Positions 1 through 7,900 of a DNA stretch of 64,000 nucleotides are shown here, one piece after another. The translations under genes were made by a program, and so were the position numbers. Every line of letters begins with the position of its first letter. Position 1 is the stretch's first letter. Below the pieces are notes generated by a model. It ran no database searches and had not been told where the DNA came from. It saw only the letters and a program-made list of their open reading frames with translations. The stretch is from Corallococcus silvisoli (lineage in GTDB: Bacteria; Myxococcota; Myxococcia; Myxococcales; Myxococcaceae), in assembly GCF_009909145.1 (NCBI RefSeq), contig NZ_JAAAPJ010000005.1, positions 272,470 to 336,469 on the forward strand, given 5' to 3'.

Positions 1-1
1 G

Positions 2-1312
2 GCGCTGGTCCAGGTGCTGGCAGACCGGGGCATCACCGTGGAGCGCTCCACCGCGCTGGAGGGCTTCCGCCAGGACGCCGCGGGAGTGACGGCGCGGCTC
101 GCGCGGACCGGGAGCGCGCCGGAGGAGGTCACGGTGCCGTACCTGGTGGGCTGCGATGGTGGCCACAGCCGGGTCCGCGCGGTGCTCGACCTGGCGTTCA
201 GCGGCGCGCGGCATGACGACAACTGGATCATGACCGACGTGCGCATCCCCAACATGTCGCTCGCCCGCGACGAGCGCCACGGCTTCATCCTGGACCGGTT
301 CCCCTTCGTGGTGCTGAACCTGGGCAACGACTACTACCGGCTCATCGCCGCGCGTCCCCCCGGGTCACCGCTTGCGGGGCAGGTGCCTACGCTGGAGGAG
401 TTCCGCGAGATCATGACGCCGCTGGGCCTGGGACACTGGCGGCTGGAGGAGCCGCTGTGGCTCACCCACTACCATCCCAGCCAGCGCCTCGTTTCCCACT
501 ACCGGGTGGGGCGGGTCTTCGTGGCGGGGGACGCGGCCCACGTGAACACCCCCATCGCCGCGCAGGGACTCAACACGGGGGTGCTGGATGCGGTCAACCT
601 GGCGTGGAAGCTCCGCCTCGCGGTCCGGGGCAAGGCGAGCACCGCCCTGCTCGACAGCTACCACGCGGAGCGCCACGCCGCCGCCGTGACGATGTTCGCC
701 CAGAACGACCGGCTCACCACGCTCGTCTTTGGCACCAATCCCCTGCTGCGCTTCCTGGCGCGCAAGCAGTTGCACCTGCTCAACATCCCCGCGTTGAACC
801 TGAAGAACGTCCTGGGGACCTCGCAGCTCGACCTGCATTACCGCCACAGCCCGGTGGTGCAACCAGCGCTCGACGCCTCCGGCACCCGCGCCGCCCGTGC
901 CGCGTTCGCCCCAGGCCGGGCCCAGCCCGGAGATCGCGCGCCGCACTGTGTCTTGCACGCGGAGAGGTCCACCCCGCTCTACGAGGTCCTCCGAGCGACC
1001 CACCACACGCTCCTCATCCTGGGCGGTGAGACACCCGACCCGGCGCGGATGCGGGCCATGGCCGAGCACGCCCGCGCGAAACACGGCGAGTGGCTCACGT
1101 CCCACTTCGTGTTTCACGGGCAGATCGCGCCCGGCTTCGACGGTGGAGGGCTGGGCACGACCTGGCGGGACGTGGATGGGAAGGCCCACCGGGCCCTGGG
1201 CGCGAAAGGCGCGGGCTGCGTGTTGATCCGCCCCGACGCCTACATCGCCGCGCGCTTCCCCCTGGATGCGTCAGGGAGCCTGGACACCTATTTCAACGCC
1301 CTCCTGCACTGA
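2..1312 (+). CDS. FAD-dependent aromatic monooxygenase (5' end outside window)
   Basis: Class A flavin monooxygenase of the PgaE/MhpA/phenol-hydroxylase type, which would use NAD(P)H and O2 to hydroxylate an aromatic or polyketide substrate in the cytoplasm. The reading frame is open to the window edge, so the N-terminal GxGxxG FAD fold lies upstream. Visible are the DG motif (GCDGGHSRVR, about residue 50), the FAD-ribityl motif GDAAHVNTPIAAQGLNTG (about residue 176; most relatives have GGQG rather than AAQG), and a C-terminal thioredoxin-like domain ending in CVLIRPDAYIAAR. It converges on the AT-ER gene 24 bp away and sits beside a P450 and a PKS, so a tailoring role is likely but inferred. 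The substrate is unknown. Confidence 0.88.
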   Translation, partial: ALVQVLADRGITVERSTALEGFRQDAAGVTARLARTGSAPEEVTVPYLVGCDGGHSRVRAVLDLAFSGARHDDNWIMTDVRIPNMSLARDERHGFILDRFPFVVLNLGNDYYRLIAARPPGSPLAGQVPTLEEFREIMTPLGLGHWRLEEPLWLTHYHPSQRLVSHYRVGRVFVAGDAAHVNTPIAAQGLNTGVLDAVNLAWKLRLAVRGKASTALLDSYHAERHAAAVTMFAQNDRLTTLVFGTNPLLRFLARKQLHLLNIPALNLKNVLGTSQLDLHYRHSPVVQPALDASGTRAARAAFAPGRAQPGDRAPHCVLHAERSTPLYEVLRATHHTLLILGGETPDPARMRAMAEHARAKHGEWLTSHFVFHGQIAPGFDGGGLGTTWRDVDGKAHRALGAKGAGCVLIRPDAYIAARFPLDASGSLDTYFNALLH

Positions 1313-1336
1313 GGGCCCACGGCGGGGGGACGCGGC

Positions 1337-3625
1337 TCAGGTCCCCCCGCGCATCACCTGGAAGCGCTCCTCCAGCCAGCCCGCCGTCGCCTCCATGAGC
1401 TTGTCGCCAATGGCATCCACGTGCCGGTCGCGCCACGAGGCAAGGGGTGTCCCACGGACCCACTGGTTGAACGCGCCCATCGCGGGCCCGCAGTGGACCT
1501 GGTAGTCGGTGCGCTGCTCGCGGCTCCCGCGCAAGGCCAGGCGCGAGGTGTGGACGAAGTACCAGCGGAACACGAGGGCCATCTTCTTCCGGGGGTTGCG
1601 CTCGGCGCGCTCCAGCTCCGCGGGGTCGGCGCGCAGGTAGTGCTGCCGCGTCTCCTCCCAGACCTCCTCGAAGCCGCGACGGAAGACCTTCTCCTGGAGC
1701 TGCTTCCGGGTCTCCGCGTCCAGGGCCTCCAGGGAGGGATGTTGTTGGTAGAGCGCGTAGAGGCGGTTGGCGCGCGCCGGAAAGAAGAGCCCCTTGCGCA
1801 CCACCTGGATCTTCGCCCCCAGCTCGAACATGTCGCCCGCGGGAGCGCACGTCACGTCCTGCACGTCCAGCGTCTCCAGCAGATCCTTCACGGGCTCGCT
1901 GGTCCCGGCCTCCACGGTGCACTGGTTGATGGACCCCGTCACGATGAAGTCCGCGCCCATCAGGAACGCCGCCGCCGCCGCGTGGGGGGTTCCGATGCCC
2001 CCCGCCGCCCCCAGGCGGATGCGGGCCGGGTAGCGGTGCAGGGCCATCATCCGGTCGCGCAGCAAGCTCATCGCCGGGAACAGGGCACTGGCGACGCCCT
2101 GGTCCGTGTGACCTCCGGAGTCGGACTCCACGCAGACGTCCCCGGCCATGGGCAGCTCGAGCGCGAGCCGGGCCTCCTCCGGGGTGAGCTGTCCGGCGCG
2201 GACGAGCCCATCGAGCAGGGACTGGGGAGGCGGCGACATGAAGGCCTCCGCGACCTCCGGCCGGGACACCTTGGCGATGAGCCGGTTCGGCGCCTCGATC
2301 TGACCGTCCTCGCGCCGCCGCACGCCCGTCATGCGGAAGCGCACGAGGGCCGGGGTCAATTGCAGGAACGCCGACGCCTCGACGTTGCGGACACCCCGGC
2401 GAAGGAAGAGGTCGACCAGCCGCGCCTCGCGTTCGGGGCGTTCAGGGCTGTGCAACAGGTTCATGCCGTAGGCCTCGCCCGGACGCAGCGCGGCCTGGAT
2501 GGCCAGGAGCTCCTCCTCGATGCGCTCGAGCGGGACCCCGCCGGTCCCGAAGAACCCCAGCAACCCCGCGCGTCCCATGCGCACCACCAGTTCCCGGGAG
2601 GAGATGCCCTTGTACATGGAGCCCGCCACGTAGGAGAGGCGCACGCCATAGGCCTCACGGAAGGCCTTGCTGCCCAGCGTCCCGGCGCGCGCCCCCGGCT
2701 CGCGCGCGGGCGTGGGCGCGCGGACCGGTGAGGGCGCCTCCAACCTGGGAGGAGGCGCCACGACGGGCACGCTCGCGGTCATGCCCGCGGGGGTCGCCTG
2801 ACGAATCTGCCCGATGAGCCCCGTGAGCACCCGGCCGTGCCCTACCTCCACGAACTCCTGCTCCCCCTGGGCGAGGAGGGAGCGCACGCTCTGCGTCCAC
2901 CGCACCGGCGAGTCGATCTGCCGGGCCAGCAGCTCCGGCACCCGCGCGTCCTCGTAGGGCCGGGCCTCCACGTTGGAGATGACCGGGAAGCGCAGCGGCG
3001 CGAAGGAGAACTCCCGCAGGAAGGCCGCGAAGGCGTCGCGCGCGGGCCGCATGTACCGGGAATGGAACGCGGCGCTCACCTTGAGCAGGACGACGTTGGC
3101 GCCCACCGCGCGCAGCTCGGGCGCCACCCGCTCCAGGTCCTCGCGCGGTCCGGACATCACCTGCTGGGTGGGCGTGTTGTCATTGGCCAGGTCCAGGGTG
3201 CGCACCCCCAGCCGCTCCAGCACTTCGACGATGCGCTCCCCGGACAGGCCCACCACCGCGGCCATGCCACCTCCGCTCGCCTGGGCCATCAACTCCCCGC
3301 GCTTGCGGACCAGGAGGACGCCGGTCGCGAAGTCGAAGGCACCCGCGGCGAACAGCGCGTTGTACTCCCCCAGGCTGTGCCCCATGGCATACTCGGGATC
3401 GCGTCCATGGCGCGCCCGCTGCTCCAGCCATGCGAGCGCATTCAGGACGAACAGCGCGGGCTGGGTATACCGCGTCTCATCCAGACGCGCGTCCTGGCAG
3501 ACCTCCGCCAGCCGATACCCCAAGAGGGCGTCCGCCTGGGCCGCCAACCCCGGGTGTCTCGCGACCAGATCCCCACCCATTCCCCGCTTCTGAGAACCCT
3601 GTCCAGGAAACACGAACGTCGTCAT
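1337..3625 (-). CDS. Trans-acting acyltransferase / PfaD-type enoyl reductase fusion (AT-ER)
   Basis: 762 residues, two domains. Residues 1-280 are a malonyl-CoA:ACP acyltransferase: start PGQGSQ, nucleophile Ser84 in GHSLGE, and AFHS (His188), the signature of malonyl specificity. Residues about 320-750 match the PfaD/PksE FMN-dependent enoyl reductase family, a TIM-barrel (FGTGG near 353, GGIGTPHAA, SINQCTVEAGTS) with the usual C-terminal region ending near GPAMGAFNQW. Such AT-ER proteins serve AT-less trans-AT synthases: the AT loads malonyl units on ACPs and the ER reduces enoyl intermediates in trans. The ATG is preceded by GGGAG. The gene is on the same strand as the AT-less PKS but separated from it by an opposite-strand P450. 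Confidence 0.93.
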   Translation of the reverse strand: MTTFVFPGQGSQKRGMGGDLVARHPGLAAQADALLGYRLAEVCQDARLDETRYTQPALFVLNALAWLEQRARHGRDPEYAMGHSLGEYNALFAAGAFDFATGVLLVRKRGELMAQASGGGMAAVVGLSGERIVEVLERLGVRTLDLANDNTPTQQVMSGPREDLERVAPELRAVGANVVLLKVSAAFHSRYMRPARDAFAAFLREFSFAPLRFPVISNVEARPYEDARVPELLARQIDSPVRWTQSVRSLLAQGEQEFVEVGHGRVLTGLIGQIRQATPAGMTASVPVVAPPPRLEAPSPVRAPTPAREPGARAGTLGSKAFREAYGVRLSYVAGSMYKGISSRELVVRMGRAGLLGFFGTGGVPLERIEEELLAIQAALRPGEAYGMNLLHSPERPEREARLVDLFLRRGVRNVEASAFLQLTPALVRFRMTGVRRREDGQIEAPNRLIAKVSRPEVAEAFMSPPPQSLLDGLVRAGQLTPEEARLALELPMAGDVCVESDSGGHTDQGVASALFPAMSLLRDRMMALHRYPARIRLGAAGGIGTPHAAAAAFLMGADFIVTGSINQCTVEAGTSEPVKDLLETLDVQDVTCAPAGDMFELGAKIQVVRKGLFFPARANRLYALYQQHPSLEALDAETRKQLQEKVFRRGFEEVWEETRQHYLRADPAELERAERNPRKKMALVFRWYFVHTSRLALRGSREQRTDYQVHCGPAMGAFNQWVRGTPLASWRDRHVDAIGDKLMEATAGWLEERFQVMRGGT

Positions 3626-3686
3626 GTGTCACTCCCGTTTCCGTACGTCCGATGCTCGGTCTGCCGCTTCTCCTGGGTTATCATGT

Positions 3687-3698
3687 TCACGGCCGTGA
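3687..3698. promoter_or_regulatory. 12-bp palindrome between divergent AT-ER and P450 genes
   Basis: TCACGGCCGTGA is a perfect palindrome in the 131-bp divergent region between the AT-ER start (3625) and the P450 start (3757). Its placement would suit an operator shared by both genes. No convincing -35/-10 pair is visible beside it, and short GC-rich palindromes are common here, so this is only a candidate. Confidence 0.25.
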
Positions 3699-3756
3699 GC
3701 CCATTCAGGGCCTTGTCCACGCTCTGTGCCCGCCGCTCTCCAGAGGAAACCATCCC

Positions 3757-4974
3757 ATGAGCCAAGACGCGAAGCTGCATGTCAACATCCTGAGCCCGGA
3801 GTTCAACGTCAATCCCTACCCTTTCTACAAGCAGCTGCGTGAGCAGGAGCCTGTGTATTGGAGCGAGGAGACGCGACACTGGCTGCTCACCCGGTATGAA
3901 GATGTCCAGGTAGCCCTGAAGGACACGACGCGCTTCTCCAGCCAGAGCAGCGAGACCTTCGTCGTGAACGATGAGTTCATGAAACACCTGCGGCCCATCA
4001 TCACCCACTTCTCCATGTGGGCCGTGATGAAGGACAACCCCGAGCACAAGCGGCTGCGCGGCCTCATCAACCAGGCCTTCCGCCCCGACAACGTCAAGGA
4101 CATCCACCAGCGGGCCCAGCAGACCGCGAACTGGTTGATTGACCAGGTCTACGACAAGGGGGAGATGGACTTCGTCAATGACTATGCCTACGCGCTGCCC
4201 GCGATGCTCTTCTCGGTGGAGATCCTGGGCATGAACCGCGACGACCTGCCCACGTTCAAGTCCTGGAGCGTGGACCTCGCGCGGGCGACGGGCCGCATCG
4301 ACAGCCTGGAGGTGATGTTGAAGGGGCAGGACGCGCTGTTGAAGATGACTGAATACATCACGCGCGCCATCAACGACCGCCTGGAGCGCCCGCGCGAGGA
4401 CTTCATCTCCTACCTCGTCAAGGCGTGGCGCGAGGACAACAAGCTCACGCTGGAGGAGGTGGTGGCCCAGATGGTGCTGCTGCTCGCCGGCGGCCACACC
4501 ACCACGCAGAACGTCATCAGCACGGGCCTGCTCGCGCTCTTCAAGCACCCCGAGCAGCTGGAGCGGCTGAGGCAGAACCCGCAGATCAACCGGGCCGCGG
4601 GCGAGGAGCTCTACCGCTTCACCTCCCCTGCCCAGGCGCCCACCCGCATCGCGGCGTGTGACTTCGAGCTGGGTGGCAAGCAGATCAAGAAGGGCCAGGG
4701 CATCATGCCCATGGTGGCCGCGGCCAACCGCGACCCCGCCTACTTCGACCAGCCGGACTCGCTGGACCTCACGCGTGAGAAGAATCCGCACCTGGGTTTC
4801 GGCACGGGCATCCACGTCTGCCCGGGCGCCTTCCTCGCGCGCGCGGAGATCCCCGTCGGCTTCGAAACGCTCATGCGGCGCATCCCGAACATCCGCCCCA
4901 AGCACGACGCCGAGGACTGGAACATGAACCTCAGCTTCCGGGGTCTGTCCACGTTCCCCCTGGTCTGGAGCTGA
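3757..4974 (+). CDS. Cytochrome P450
   Basis: 405-residue soluble bacterial P450 (heme-thiolate monooxygenase). The I-helix oxygen-binding motif is LLAGGHTTTQN (about residue 243), the K-helix ExxR is ELYR, and the heme loop is FGTGIHVCPG with Cys355 as thiolate ligand. The length is typical of bacterial class I P450s. ATG 3757 follows AGAGGAAA at a good distance and gives a family-like N-terminus; the frame is open further upstream but that extension is not P450-like. No ferredoxin or reductase gene adjoins it, so electron donors must be elsewhere. Its position between the AT-ER and PKS genes makes oxidative tailoring of the polyketide the likely role (inference). Confidence 0.95.
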   Translation: MSQDAKLHVNILSPEFNVNPYPFYKQLREQEPVYWSEETRHWLLTRYEDVQVALKDTTRFSSQSSETFVVNDEFMKHLRPIITHFSMWAVMKDNPEHKRLRGLINQAFRPDNVKDIHQRAQQTANWLIDQVYDKGEMDFVNDYAYALPAMLFSVEILGMNRDDLPTFKSWSVDLARATGRIDSLEVMLKGQDALLKMTEYITRAINDRLERPREDFISYLVKAWREDNKLTLEEVVAQMVLLLAGGHTTTQNVISTGLLALFKHPEQLERLRQNPQINRAAGEELYRFTSPAQAPTRIAACDFELGGKQIKKGQGIMPMVAAANRDPAYFDQPDSLDLTREKNPHLGFGTGIHVCPGAFLARAEIPVGFETLMRRIPNIRPKHDAEDWNMNLSFRGLSTFPLVWS

Positions 4975-4999
4975 GGTTCCCCATCCGCCTCCCATGGCG

Positions 5000-7900
5000 T
5001 CAGCCCGTCGCGCCGAACTCCAGCGCGACGAGCTTCCGCCGCGAGGGAGGTTCCGCGTGCGAAGCAAGGGTTGAGGGCGCGCGGCCGGACGGAGCCTCCA
5101 GCCAGTAGCGCTGGCGCGTGAAGTCCACGGGAGACAGGGGCGCGCGCAGGGGCTGCTGCCCCGCGGGCGCCTCGCTCACGAGCGCATGCGCGTTGGTCCC
5201 GCCAAAGCCAAACGCGCTGAGCCCCGCGCGGCGCACCCCGAAGCGCGGCTCCCAGGGCCGCAGCGTGGTGTTGGGAAAGAGCGGCGAGGACTCGAAGTGG
5301 AAGCGCGGGTTGGGCGTCGCGCAGTGCAGCGTGGGCGGCAGCTCGCGGTGCATCAAGGAGAGCACCACCTTGATGAAGCCCGCGACCCCCGCCGCGCTCA
5401 GCAGGTGTCCGAAGTTGCTCTTCACGGTCCCCACCGCGCACGAGCCCGGAGCGACGCCCGCCGGGGTGAGCACCTCGGTGAGCGCCTTCAGCTCGATGGG
5501 GTCGCCGAGCATGGTCCCGGTGCCGTGCGCCTCCACGTAGCCGAGCGTCCGGGGGTCGACGCCGCCCAAGCGCAGCGCCTCCTCGATGACGGCGCGCTGT
5601 CCCGCGGGGTTGGGGGTCGTCACGCCCATGGTGTGCCCGTCGTTGTTGACGGCGGTCGCGTCGATGACGCCGTAGATGCGGTCTCCGTCCGCCAGGGCCC
5701 TGCTCAGCGGCTTGAGCAGGACCGCTCCCGCGCCCTCCCCGGGCACGAAGCCATCCGCGCGCTCGTCGAAGGTCTTGCACCGGCCATCCCGCGACAGCGC
5801 GCGGCTCTCGCTGAGCGTCAGGTAGACAGCCTCGTCGAGCAGGATGTCCACCCCGCCGGCCATCGCCAGCTCCGACTCTCCGGAGCGCAGGCTCTGGCAC
5901 GCCAGGTGGATGGCGACGAGCGACGAAGAGCACGCGGTGTCCACCACCAGGCCCGGTCCCTTCAAGTCGAGGAAGTGGGACACGTGCGCGGCGATGAAAT
6001 TCTGTCCCGAGCCGATGACACCATTGCGAGTGGGGGCCGGCATGCGCTCGGCATAGCCACTCATCCGCGAGCCGACGAACACACCCACGCGCCGGCCCGA
6101 CACCTCACGCGGCGCATAGCCCGCGTGGCGGAGGCATTGGACGCTGGCCTCCAGGAACTGGCGCATCAGGGGATCGATGCAGGGGGCATCCTCCCGGGAG
6201 ATGTGGAAGTAGTCCGGATCAAAGAGTTCGATGCCCTCGATGAAACCGCCCCACCGGCTGATGCTCCGCCCGGGCTGATGCGTGGGAGCGTGGAAGTCCG
6301 CGATCCTCCAGCGTGAGGCAGGCACCTCGGTGATGAGGTCACGCCCTTCGCGCAGCACGCGCCAATACGCATCCAGGTCGGGCGACCCTGGGAAGTGACA
6401 GGCCATGCCAATCACGGCGATGGGCTCCAGGGCCCCGGGAGCGGTCGGGGTCTCAGTCACCGGGGAGATGGGCGAGGGGGGCGGAGGCGCCGGCGGCTCT
6501 GGAGTCCGGGCGAGGGTCCGGACCTCCAGGGGGCGAGCCACGGGAGGCATGGCCTTCTCATGGGCCGCCAGCACGGCCTCGGGGTACGCGTCCACGAGCT
6601 GACCCGCGAGCGTCGTCAGCGTCCGGTACAACAAGGGGAGCGACGGATCCAGCTTCACCCCCAGCCACTCATCCAGATGCGTCACCACTTCAATGACGAG
6701 GATCGAGTCGAGCCCCAGCTGCTCGAAGTCCGCTTCGGGGTTGATCCGCTCCTGCGGAAGCTGGAGCTCCCGCGCGAACAACTGACGCAGCCACCGCACG
6801 GTGAAGGCTCGGAGCTCCGCGTCCGTGGAGAAGCAGGGAGCAGGCGCCACCGGCGCGGGAGGTGCGACGAGCGAAGAGGGTTCAACCGGGGAAAGCGCTT
6901 CGACCGGCGGACTCGTGCGCGCCACGTCGCGGGCGGGTTGCGGACGGTGCGGCGTTCGCAGCAGGGCGTCGGGCGCGAAGAGGCTCGGCTCGACCACCGC
7001 GGGCAGGAGCACGGCTCGCGAGGAGGCCATCGTCGCATCCAGCAGCGACAGGCCGTCCGAGGTGGAGTGCGCCATCAGGCCCAGGGATTGATAGGCCGGG
7101 CTCTTCACCTCTCCCATGCCCACGTCCTTCCAGTTGGGCCAGACGATGGACTGATGGGAGACATGGCCCTTGGCGCGCCGGTGTTCGACCCACAGGTTCA
7201 TGAACGCGTTGGCGGCCGAGTAATCCAGGATGCCGACCGCCAACGACGGCACCAGGGACGAGACCGAGGAGAACACGGCGAAGAACTCGAGCGCATCCGC
7301 GGCGAGCGCATGCTCCAGCGTGAGCAGCCCCTCGACCTTGGGCTCGAGCACCTTGAGCCACTGCCCCAGGGGCTTGCTGGTGAACGCGGGCGGCGTGAAG
7401 AAGACCGCTCCGGCGGAGTGGATGCAGCCCGCGATGGGGCCCAGGGACGCGCGGACCTCGTTGAAGAGCGACACCAGCGCGGCGGAGTCCGTCAGCGCAC
7501 CGCAGTGGACCCGAAGACGGACGCCCCGGGCCTTCAGGGCCCACAAGGGGGTGAGGCGCTCCCGCAGCGCCGGAGCGCAGCCCGGATCCGCCAGGAGCGC
7601 GTCCCATTGCTCCTGAGGAGGCAAGGGCTGCAAGCCCATGAGGACCAGCCGACGCGCGCCATGAGCCACCAGGTGCTGGGCGACCTCCAGGCCAATGCCA
7701 CGCACCCCGCCCGTGATGACATACACCTTGTCGGCGGCCATGCGCGGCGCGGGACCGGGCGTGCCGAGCAGGGTGTGCAGCTGGGGGACGTAGCGGCGGC
7801 CCTTGCGGTGCAGGACCTCGCCACCGGAGTCCCGCTCACCGTGCTCCTGACGGAGCAACGACTCCCATGCGCTGACGTCAGCCGGAACGCGCTCCAGGTC

